From NCBI GenBank assembly GCA_013698165.1, contig JACCVN010000358.1, positions 1 through 10,529 on the forward strand: a stretch of 10,529 nucleotides of DNA, read 5' to 3'. Below are positions 1 to 6,652 of this stretch, piece after piece. Under the pieces are notes generated by a model. That model ran no database searches. It was not told the DNA's origin and was given only the letters and a program-made list of their open reading frames with translations. Origin of the DNA: Parachlamydiaceae bacterium. Lineage in GTDB: Bacteria; Chlamydiota; Chlamydiia; Chlamydiales; Parachlamydiaceae. Each line of letters starts with the position of its first letter. Position 1 is the stretch's first letter. A program made the position numbers and the translations under genes.

Positions 1-87
1 GATATAGATTACTTCAAATTGAGGTTATATAGTTTACATAAAACGGGGTACTCATTTGCGCGATGAGCCTTAAATTGTTGTTTGGAG

Positions 88-116
88 TTGACATTATTTT
101 ACATAAATGTTACCAT
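88..116 (+). promoter_or_regulatory. Probable sigma70/sigma66-type promoter of the LRR gene
   Basis: A perfect -35 hexamer TTGACA lies at 88-93. After a 17-base spacer comes TACCAT (111-116), a 4-of-6 match to the -10 box, preceded by TG at 108-109 as in an extended -10. Transcription would start near 123 and give a leader of about 35 bases before the ATG at 158. No other gene lies between the left edge and this site. The weak -10 makes this moderately sure only. Confidence 0.45.
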
Positions 117-157
117 CTAAATCGCAAAAAGTTTTAATAATTTAGAGGGATGTATTT

Positions 158-2905
158 ATGGAATCGCAAAATTTGGGAATTAATTTGTCAATGTTTGACC
201 AATTTGGATTAAAAAAAGAATTAATCGATGAGGCATCTAAAGATCCCGCAAAATTGGTCGAATTATTTAAGGGGGTAACAAGTGAGGAATGGCATTGCAA
301 AGCGGGTAAAACAATAGACGATATATTCAAAAAAATTGAGATCTTAGATTCCGAGGGAAAACTAAATGAAAACCAAATAAAGAGCATTATTAAAGTCTCC
401 AGTAAAATTTATCCAAAGCAAGATAGGGAAGAGATTAAGGATGCATTCTCTAACTTTTTAATTAAACAAGTTGATGTAGATAAAATTAATGCATCTAATG
501 TATTCAGTTATTTGAAGTATTCCCAAAGAATGAATCGCAATGAAAGCATCTCCAAATGTTTGGAATTTCTCCTAAAACGTACCGGTGCAACATTCAAAAT
601 ATCAAATTCATCCCTTTCTATTACGGTTGGCAATCCACAAATACCCCTGGAAGAAATCTCAGAGAAGATAACTAATCTATCAAAGGTATTTGAAAATAAA
701 ATCGAAATCGCCTACTTCCCCATAAGCCCCAATAGTTGTCCCATAGTTGGCTATGTGAAAAACTTCATAAAAGAGCAGGGAAAATCAATTCGCTCACTAA
801 ATTTGACCAGGTTGCCCGGAAAGGATAGAGAAGACTTCGCTAAGCAATTTATAAAATCTTGCCCCAATCTTGAACAGTTTATTTGCGAGAATAATATTAC
901 AATTGAAAGCTTGGAAGAGTTAAGCCATTTAAAAAGCTTGACAAGGCTTGAGCTTTCATGGTGCTCCGGCTTAACAGCACTTCCGGCTAAGCTGCCGGAG
1001 AGCTTGACATACCTTTACCTTTCAGGCTGCAGCGACTTAACAGCACTTCCGGCTAAGCTGTCGGAGAGCTTGACATACCTTTGCCTTTCAGGCTGCAGCG
1101 ACTTAACAGCGCTTCCGGCTAAGCTGCCGGAGAGCTTGACACACCTTGACCTTTCAGACTGCCTTGGCTTAACAGCGCTTCCAGCTAGGCTTCCGGAGAG
1201 CTTGACATACCTTAGCCTTTCAAACTGCCACGGCCTAACTGAGGATATTAGACTGTCAGCTTTATCTTCAATATTGAGTAACAATGTGGAACAAGGATTA
1301 AAACTGATCTATAGTTTTAATATTGTTGATCAAAATAAATTATTTAAATCGATTGCTGAAGGATTGGCCGGTGCACCTCTTCAGCCGGATCAAAATCCGC
1401 GCGATGCTTTAATCAACGCTTTGCAGGACAAATTGTCCGACCAGACCATTCAACCTTCGACTTTGTGGGTTTTAGCACGGTATATTTATGACAATCATAA
1501 CGAATTGCTTTTGCATGAAGAACATCCGCTCCTGCAGGAGGCCAATGAAATTATTTTGTTGGCCAATCTGCCAGAGGTCAAAAATCCTTTCAATGTGTTC
1601 GAAAAACTGAAAGAACTGTCACTGCAGCCGTCTAGTTTTAAACCTCTGGCAATGGAAATAGAAGGTGTTGCCGTCGCCATCAATTTGGCTCAACTACAAG
1701 CCATGGCGCGAGGACCTGCCATAAAAAGGGAAGACTTGCCAAAAAATGTTAGCCATACATCTTTTATGAATCTGGTAGACAATCTAGAGCGTACGGTTGA
1801 AAATGATCCTGTCAAGGCAAACGTAGCGTTTTCTAAGCTTGGTACTACATGGGCAGAAGTCAGCACGCCTATTCTGAATGATTCTTCACAGCATCTTGCC
1901 GGGATGCTAAAGTTGTCGGGAGAAAAAGTTTCGGACACTGAAGCTAAATGGAGGGCTGTTTTGAGAAGCATCTTGGATAAAAAAAATGATCTTAGACCAG
2001 AGGAATTCTCAGAACGGGAGGAAACTTTTATTCTCACTATGATGGGTATTCAGAACTGTCGGGGAGGTAAAGATGCCGGCATTGCTCTTACATATGAAGT
2101 ACTTGATCCTCAATATCGATATCAGGTTTCTATTTCAAAAGCACAGAGTGTTGAAGAAATGGAGGCAAGGAAAGAAAGGCTTAAAGGCATAGAATTCATA
2201 GAGCAATTTATGGAGCATCATGTTGAAAAGTCTTTGACAGAAAGGGCTAAAGCCTTAGCTGACTATGTGAATGAAAAAGATCACCGAAGAGAGCGTTCAG
2301 CTATTCTCAATACATTGACAAGGGATCTTGTTTGGAAAGAGGACGAGCACTGGAGAATAGATGAAGAGAATGATATAGATATCCTTATGAACGAAAAGGG
2401 GGCTTTAGCTCTGCTAGAGAGGGTGGATAAAGAAGCCAAAGGCAAGCTTGTCAATGCGCTCATCGGCCCACTCATTGGCCAAGCTATTCAAAAATTGATG
2501 GTGGCCCAGTTTTCCGGTACGAATAAGCTGATGCAAGATTTAACAGGCGCTCCTGAGATCTATCAAGGGGCGCACCAAGCCATTTATTTAAAAAATCTTA
2601 TTGGAGGGCTGGTAGGTGTCAGCCAAGGCGTGGCCTTCGACCGTCATACCGGAACACTCTATGAACAATTGTTAAATAAAGGGCGCGATGAGGTCTTGGA
2701 ATTACTATTTTCCAAATATATGACTCCTGAAAGCTATGTCAATGAAATCGTCAGGGTCGTCAATGGGTTTAATAATGAAAACAAACAGCTCCTCGAATCC
2801 TTTCTTGGCCATGGGTTTTGGGAAGAAAATGCCGGGCTAAACCGCCAAGGAGCCTTAAGCCTACTTGAGCAGTTGAATTTCCTGGAACGTGCTAAAAGAC
2901 TCTAA
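158..2905 (+). CDS. Large leucine-rich-repeat protein, candidate secreted effector
   Basis: A 915-residue protein. The ATG is preceded by AGAGGGA (144-150) at good spacing. There is no signal peptide and no clear membrane segment, so it is cytosolic or exported by a non-Sec route; type III secretion would be usual for a chlamydial effector, but that is inference. Residues 1-240 are mostly helical, and about 110-145 (ASNVFSYLKYSQR, then a KCLEFL-like helix) recall the end of a BTB/BACK domain, weakly. Residues about 250-365 are leucine-rich repeats of 22 residues with consensus LTALPAKLPESLTYLxLSxC, resembling the LPX type of IpaH/SspH/YopM. Residues 366-915 look all-helical, with a lone cysteine, Cys634, in NCRGGKDAGI. 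The layout of N-terminal helices, LRR, then a helical domain with one cysteine resembles NEL E3 ubiquitin ligases, but the NEL CxD motif is absent. LRR identity is secure; function is unknown. Confidence 0.9.
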   Translation: MESQNLGINLSMFDQFGLKKELIDEASKDPAKLVELFKGVTSEEWHCKAGKTIDDIFKKIEILDSEGKLNENQIKSIIKVSSKIYPKQDREEIKDAFSNFLIKQVDVDKINASNVFSYLKYSQRMNRNESISKCLEFLLKRTGATFKISNSSLSITVGNPQIPLEEISEKITNLSKVFENKIEIAYFPISPNSCPIVGYVKNFIKEQGKSIRSLNLTRLPGKDREDFAKQFIKSCPNLEQFICENNITIESLEELSHLKSLTRLELSWCSGLTALPAKLPESLTYLYLSGCSDLTALPAKLSESLTYLCLSGCSDLTALPAKLPESLTHLDLSDCLGLTALPARLPESLTYLSLSNCHGLTEDIRLSALSSILSNNVEQGLKLIYSFNIVDQNKLFKSIAEGLAGAPLQPDQNPRDALINALQDKLSDQTIQPSTLWVLARYIYDNHNELLLHEEHPLLQEANEIILLANLPEVKNPFNVFEKLKELSLQPSSFKPLAMEIEGVAVAINLAQLQAMARGPAIKREDLPKNVSHTSFMNLVDNLERTVENDPVKANVAFSKLGTTWAEVSTPILNDSSQHLAGMLKLSGEKVSDTEAKWRAVLRSILDKKNDLRPEEFSEREETFILTMMGIQNCRGGKDAGIALTYEVLDPQYRYQVSISKAQSVEEMEARKERLKGIEFIEQFMEHHVEKSLTERAKALADYVNEKDHRRERSAILNTLTRDLVWKEDEHWRIDEENDIDILMNEKGALALLERVDKEAKGKLVNALIGPLIGQAIQKLMVAQFSGTNKLMQDLTGAPEIYQGAHQAIYLKNLIGGLVGVSQGVAFDRHTGTLYEQLLNKGRDEVLELLFSKYMTPESYVNEIVRVVNGFNNENKQLLESFLGHGFWEENAGLNRQGALSLLEQLNFLERAKRL
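935..1240 (+). repeat. 66-bp tandem repeat array encoding the LRRs
   Basis: Units begin with the codons for LTALPA at 971, 1037, 1103 and 1169, exactly 66 bases apart. A diverged copy precedes them from about 935, and a last partial copy (CTAACT) begins at 1235. The first two full units differ at only two positions of 66; later ones drift more. The period equals 22 codons, so gain or loss of a unit keeps the reading frame and changes LRR length. This region is visibly more GC-rich than the flanking gene. Confidence 0.92.
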
Positions 2906-2906
2906 T

Positions 2907-3028
2907 GTAACTCCGCATTCCATTTCCAATGCCGAGTTTGGAGTTTCCTACTCCAAGGTTGTGCATACAACCTTGGGAGTTCAAAGCCTGGAGCAAAAAG
3001 TGTGGGTACTGAGCACGCACTTCTTTTT
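2907..3028. repeat. Nested palindromes after the LRR gene, REP-like; includes a weak terminator-like hairpin
   Basis: Several short inverted repeats follow one another directly after the LRR stop codon. TTGGAGT (2938-2944) pairs with ACTCCAA (2950-2956). CCAAGGTTGT (2953-2962) pairs with ACAACCTTGG (2967-2976) around a GCAT loop. The middle strand is thus shared by two mutually exclusive hairpins. A further stem AAGTGTG/CGCACTT (2998-3004 with 3016-3022, one wobble pair) is followed by a T-rich tail at 3021-3028 and could terminate the LRR transcript. The compact palindromic style suggests a dispersed intergenic repeat; copy number cannot be judged from one window. Confidence 0.5.
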
Positions 3029-3029
3029 C

Positions 3030-3236
3030 ATGAGGTCATTCTCACTCCGGATAATGTTAAGGATGCTAGATGTTCAATATAAAGGAAATTTGGAAGACAC
3101 TGACAAATTGAGCGCCTGGTGCGTCTTCATAACCGTCATCGCTTCAAGTTTATACGGATCTTAAAGCAAAATACTTGTCTGGGATAAGGGCAGAGGCTTA
3201 AATCCTCTTGATCAGATTCTTTTCTCTAAGTCACTG
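3030..3236. other. Intergenic stretch without a recognisable gene
   Basis: Between the palindrome cluster and the terminator no reading frame shows convincing protein character. A 91-codon frame (2889-3164) opens inside the end of the LRR gene and covers the palindromes, so it is probably accidental. One other frame near 3110-3180 is rich in His, Arg and Phe and faintly recalls a transposase tail, but is too short to call. A decayed gene or element is possible, not shown. Confidence 0.4.
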
Positions 3237-3273
3237 AAGGGCATTCTCATAGAGAATGCCCTTTGTGTTTTTA
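3237..3273 (+). terminator. Strong rho-independent terminator
   Basis: AAGGGCATTCTC (3237-3248) is followed by a three-base loop and its perfect complement GAGAATGCCCTT (3252-3263), then TGTGTTTTT. The 12-bp stem plus T tract reads on the + strand only, since no A tract precedes the stem. It lies about 330 bases beyond the LRR stop. It either backs up a weaker hairpin near 3000 or ends a transcript from the region 3030-3236, in which I see no convincing gene. Confidence 0.8.
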
Positions 3274-3365
3274 AAGAGCCTTTGGTAAAGTTGTGCGGAG
3301 AACTACTTTAAAAGTGGTCTAATCGATAAGCCCACTTTCTTTAATTCAATTACACATTGGAATTC

Positions 3366-5198
3366 ATGATGCGCACTAAATATCAAATGAATATGATTTT
3401 CCTCTTCATTTTTTTCTTGATAATGCCTGGTTTACATGCTTTTGAGGAGTCACAGCGTAATTGCCTTATTCTTCTTGATCAAAAGAACAATTGTGAAAAT
3501 ATTGGGAGTTTAGACAGGTGGTTTCTGACAAGTAGGCTTCAATCGGCTATTGCTGAGCAAACGACCCCTATATTGCTTAATGCAGCGCTGTGGAACTCAT
3601 TTATTGAGCGTCGGGTTCATTTCAAACAAAGCTTACAGCAAAAAGATGCGCCCTTACATAAAATTCACGAACTGTATCGAACAATTAACGAACGCATTGA
3701 ATCTTTGAGCCATCAATACAATACAATTCACCACGATGTGATTCAGAACAAATATCTAGTTGTTCAGAGCATTAATGATGAATTTTATAATAGTGAAAAC
3801 TATGTATCAGAAGGGAATTATCAACTTCTTCTTGATTACTTGACTCCTTTTGATCCGCAAGACTGGAATATCTATAAAAATGGTAAGGGATTCTATTTAT
3901 TTATCCCCAAAAAATATAGCGCTCAAAATTCATTTACTGGTTTTAACATCGGTTCTTTAGAAGAAATTGAATATCCAGAAGATAGCCCGTCAATTTATTT
4001 TGATTCCCTTGTTAATGAATCGATTATTGATGTTTTACCCGATTTTTTTCTTACATACAATGACTTGCCTGAGGCCAAGATGCCCTATGCATGGAATATC
4101 CTGATCGCTGGACATGGCGGATCACGTTATAAAGAAACAAATCAAAATGGAACAATTACTTGGAATGGTCAACCTATCATTGCGGACCTTACTGTTCAGG
4201 AATTTCATGCATTTTTAGATTTTTTTCAGGTAAATGTAAAAACCCATTTCTTTCACTACTCTAGTTGCTATGCGGGTGGAAATCATATTCCTCTAATTTT
4301 TAAAGAGGGGCAGAATGAATCTTACAACTTTGCTATTATCTGCGACTGCTTAACAGACTCTGCAAACTATTGTAAATGGACAACGCTTCTACCATGTGCT
4401 GAAAGAAAATTTCTAACCACGGCCGATTTAACTTACGACGCTGCAAAAAACTGCTGGCAACTGCCAATCACTCCAGTATATCACTGGAACGTTTTTTTCA
4501 ATGATGTAGCTACTATTGATTTTTCAATCGGTTCAATTGAACGACTCCAAGAGATGATGTCATCGATTACATATCCGATTATCGCAAACATCCCATTGCT
4601 ATGTCTCCCAGGGACCAATGTCTTTTATCCATTATTTTCTTCTGATGTTATTAAAATTGACGAAAGACTCCTTTCTCTTGTTGAAGAAAAAGATCTTACT
4701 CTGAAAGGTGCAAAAACTATTCTACTTGAAAGTACCTCTATAATCCCGACCCTTATACTTGATCACATTGACAACTTTCGAATGATCTCTATTAAGCCTG
4801 GGGATGCATTGCATTACATAAAAAAATTACATGCAACCACCCACATCGACTTACCAAGCGCTTTTTGGCAGGCTCCATTCCAGAGTTATGATAAAATCTT
4901 CATCTTAGATGAGTGTATATTCCCTCAGTCATACGATTCGTTAATCTTTAAAGATGTAGTGGCTGCAACAAATGAACTTGTTCTGAAAAATGTCATTATT
5001 TCGCAGCAGAAAAGTCATTATATTCGGCTATTTTTTACGGTTAATGAAATTGCGATGATGGTCGTTGCCTATAAACCGCAACAGGCTGAACATATTGAAA
5101 AAACGACTATTCAAGAAGTGGTGACGTTGAATGCTAGCGCTTTCAAAAAATATGAAGAATTCTATTCATCATTAAAAAAAACGCTTACCAATCCTTAA
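3366..5198 (+). CDS. Exported protein with clan CD (caspase/legumain-like) cysteine peptidase signature
   Basis: A 610-residue protein. I chose the ATG at 3366; a TTG at 3357 is in frame but less likely, and the Shine-Dalgarno signal (GGA at 3359) is weak either way. Residues 1-25 form a Sec signal peptide: basic RTK, hydrophobic stretch 10-20, then PGLHA with cleavage before FEES. Strand-like NILIAGHGGS puts His250-Gly in place, and HYSSCYAGGNH puts Cys301 fifty-one residues later. This order and spacing, a hydrophobic strand before HG and a second strand before the (A/S)C, is the clan CD hallmark (caspase, legumain C13, clostripain C11, gingipain C25, CHAT). Residues 60-150 look helical; the 300 residues after Cys301 are not recognised and may hold the substrate-binding or a beta-rich domain. 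Likely acts in the periplasm, at the surface or, after further export, in the host. Peptidase activity is inferred. It probably forms its own transcription unit between the terminator at 3237 and the foldback region. Confidence 0.72.
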   Translation: MMRTKYQMNMIFLFIFFLIMPGLHAFEESQRNCLILLDQKNNCENIGSLDRWFLTSRLQSAIAEQTTPILLNAALWNSFIERRVHFKQSLQQKDAPLHKIHELYRTINERIESLSHQYNTIHHDVIQNKYLVVQSINDEFYNSENYVSEGNYQLLLDYLTPFDPQDWNIYKNGKGFYLFIPKKYSAQNSFTGFNIGSLEEIEYPEDSPSIYFDSLVNESIIDVLPDFFLTYNDLPEAKMPYAWNILIAGHGGSRYKETNQNGTITWNGQPIIADLTVQEFHAFLDFFQVNVKTHFFHYSSCYAGGNHIPLIFKEGQNESYNFAIICDCLTDSANYCKWTTLLPCAERKFLTTADLTYDAAKNCWQLPITPVYHWNVFFNDVATIDFSIGSIERLQEMMSSITYPIIANIPLLCLPGTNVFYPLFSSDVIKIDERLLSLVEEKDLTLKGAKTILLESTSIIPTLILDHIDNFRMISIKPGDALHYIKKLHATTHIDLPSAFWQAPFQSYDKIFILDECIFPQSYDSLIFKDVVAATNELVLKNVIISQQKSHYIRLFFTVNEIAMMVVAYKPQQAEHIEKTTIQEVVTLNASAFKKYEEFYSSLKKTLTNP

Positions 5199-5422
5199 AA
5201 AACAATATCTTTGGCAGGTGATTTTTTATTCTTGCTAACCAAGGTTAAGTGAGTTTGTCACGTGAGAGCGATGAGGTTGATGTTTTCACTACATCTTGAA
5301 TTTATAAAATAATTTGGGTTAACAGTGTCCATCGATTTCCTCATCCTTTTTGTGGTCACTAATGGGGGCGAAGCTCAGGGTAATCATTACCAAATCTCAG
5401 TCACGGCAGCGACGAGAGAGAG
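5199..5422. other. Intergenic stretch without a convincing gene
   Basis: This stretch follows the peptidase-like gene. A frame starting at a GTG (5325) runs through into the left arm of the foldback element. It has no ribosome binding site, and I regard it as accidental. No strong terminator hairpin is visible directly after the stop at 5198; only a short T-rich run lies near 5222-5228. Confidence 0.4.
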
Positions 5423-5760
5423 ATACTCGACAGAGCTGAATCTGAGAAATTTCGGCTCGAGGAAAGCCTCGGGGTTGAACTCAATTAAAAGGCCCTGTTG
5501 CGCTTCACAAGCCGCCCCTTCGGGACTTATATTCAAATATTTCCTACCCATAGTTTGCCCCTATCGGGACTTCCTTATAACAAACCTGGGGGCGTTATAA
5601 GGAAGCCCCAATCGGGGCAAACTATGGGTAAAGAATAAATTAAACATTAAGTCCCGAAGGGGCGGTTTGTGTAAGCAGCGAAATACAGGGCCTTTTAGAT
5701 GAGCTCACTCGCGAGACCTTTCGCGTTGCCCAAATTCTCAGATTCAGCTATGTCGAGTAT
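5423..5760. repeat. 338-bp foldback element (long imperfect inverted repeat), MITE-like
   Basis: The left arm (5423-5581) and right arm (5594-5760) are imperfect reverse complements around a 12-base centre. The innermost 12 bases, CTTCCTTATAAC and GTTATAAGGAAG, match perfectly. The outermost 26 bases match at 25 positions (ATACTCGACAGAGCTGAATC ... on the left). Blocks TACCCATAGTTTGCCCC, CCGCCCCTTCGGGACTTA and AAAAGGCCCTGT are also shared, with diverged segments between them. There is no transposase and no clear target-site duplication. It could be a non-autonomous mobile element, or, if transcribed, a very long RNA hairpin. Confidence 0.85.
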
Positions 5761-6086
5761 ATTTGACGCACGCATTTATACAGGCTGCATTACCTCCATC
5801 TTATTTGATCGACAAAAAATGACTGCCTCAAATTTCTCTTGATTTCGTCTCATCTTTATCCTTATTTAGCTGCTATTATACGAAATGATAAAAGGAAATA
5901 TGATGAACGATTTGTGCTAAGATAACCTTTGGTTTTTTCTTTCGCTGCTATCGTGCTATCGCAGCTCGAAATTTTTTTTTGAGGCCATCCCCACATTCCG
6001 CTTCAGGCCTACGGCCTTGTGCTGCATGCGGGGCTTCCCACTTTTGTGCCCTTTCTAAGCAAGCTGGCAAAGCGTTTAGGGAAAAA
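5761..6086. other. Intergenic stretch with a stranded start site and possible repeat insertion
   Basis: AAAGGAAAT followed by ATG at 5900 looks like a genuine ribosome binding site and start, but the frame closes after six codons (MMNDLC, TAA). A run of nine T (5972-5980) then precedes a more GC-rich stretch (about 5981-6060) with a small AGGCC-TAC-GGCCT palindrome. The GC-rich stretch differs in style from its surroundings and may be a repeat that separated this start from the coding remnant downstream. No complete gene is seen. Confidence 0.4.
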
Positions 6087-6377
6087 ATGAATCGTTCTAC
6101 AACAGCAGTTGTTGGTGCAGGCAGCGTTTTTGGATTTGGCATCGCCGAAATGCTGGGCAACAAAAACCCATTCACTATCGAAGACTTAACAATGGTTGTT
6201 CAGGCGCTTGCAGGAAAAACTTACTCAGATTTGGGTGGTGGTGATTATGCCTTTTGCGAAGGTTCTAATGCTATCCTTATTCTTGGCTTTATGCAAACGC
6301 TCAATATCAAACAAATGCAAATCATCAATGTCAATAACGCTGATGGCGCCATGATTTATGAACCTTTCTGGGAATAA
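6087..6377 (+). CDS. Small hypothetical protein, possibly a gene remnant
   Basis: A 96-residue product if it starts at the ATG at 6087, which has TAGGG five bases upstream. The same frame is open back to a TTG at 5979, but that part reads like non-coding repeat (many Cys, Pro and Ala) and I exclude it. The protein is not recognised. It has a glycine-rich beginning (VVGAGSVFGFGIAEMLG), a KTYSDLGGGDYAFCEGSN segment and an ending YEPFWE. It has no signal peptide; the hydrophobic stretches are too glycine-rich and short to be clear membrane spans. The compact, low-charge composition and the stranded start site at 5900 suggest it could be the C-terminal part of a longer, disrupted protein. It is the last + strand gene, convergent with the DUF5662-like gene. 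Confidence 0.5.
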   Translation: MNRSTTAVVGAGSVFGFGIAEMLGNKNPFTIEDLTMVVQALAGKTYSDLGGGDYAFCEGSNAILILGFMQTLNIKQMQIINVNNADGAMIYEPFWE

Positions 6378-6435
6378 AGCAAACATAGTAAATTTCTTTC
6401 TGTAGCCGGCGCTGAGGCAAAGCGGAGGTGCAGCA

Positions 6436-6536
6436 AAAATGTAGGCTGCTGCGTCTCGCAGCAGGAGTTAAGATGAGCCAGAGACGGCATGCACGCTTTG
6501 CTGACTCCTGCTGCCAGACACAGCAGGCTACATTTT
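6436..6536. repeat. Inverted repeat with 33-bp arms between convergent genes; possible bidirectional terminator
   Basis: Arm 6436-6468 and arm 6504-6536 are reverse complements at 30 of 33 positions, around a 35-base loop. Each arm itself contains a small palindrome. On the + strand the stem is followed by TTTTAG; on the - strand its end reads ATTTTTGC. It could therefore end transcripts from both the small gene at 6087 and the - strand gene ending at 6653. The left arm carries CTGCTGCGTCTCGCAGCAGG (6446-6465), which recurs beside the MORN gene at 8741-8760, so this is a dispersed palindrome family. Confidence 0.8.
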
Positions 6537-6652
6537 AGCTGAATTCCACTGAAATCATTGTTTAAGCTTGGGTTTTTTTTTCAGTAAATGGTAGCAGTGT
6601 TAAAATGAAGTGCCAACCACAAATGCCCTGTAGTCCACAAGTAAAGTTGCAA

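Noticed and set aside
935..1240. Regular repeats considered as a CRISPR array
   Set aside because: There are no unique spacers; the units are contiguous, in frame and encode LRRs.
1015..1284. Antisense open frame of 89 codons in the LRR region
   Set aside because: An open antisense frame is an automatic by-product of a 66-bp repeat that lacks stops in that frame; no start signal.
2889..3164. 91-codon + strand frame overlapping the end of the LRR gene
   Set aside because: It starts inside the LRR gene without a ribosome binding site and runs over palindromic repeats; its composition is not convincing for a protein.
3105..3183. His/Arg-rich frame faintly like a transposase C-terminus (RLHNRHRFKF)
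   Set aside because: Only about 25 codons long, no catalytic motif and no inverted repeats of an IS around it.
3311..3338. AAAGTGG/CCACTTT inverted repeat in front of the peptidase-like gene
   Set aside because: Only 7 bp with a 14-base loop; could be chance or an operator, with nothing to decide between them.
5325..5600. 91-codon + strand frame beginning with a hydrophobic stretch and GEAQGN, as in the exported protein at 8574
   Set aside because: GTG start without ribosome binding site; most of it translates the left arm of the foldback element. The GEAQGN match is six residues and probably chance.
5948..6175. 75-codon - strand frame over the GC-rich stretch
   Set aside because: It overlaps the better + strand frame at 6087 and its tail looks like translated repeat; no homology recognised.
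6573..6581. Run of nine T near 6575 as a terminator for the small + strand gene
   Set aside because: No stable hairpin lies directly in front of it; the inverted repeat at 6436-6536 is a better candidate.
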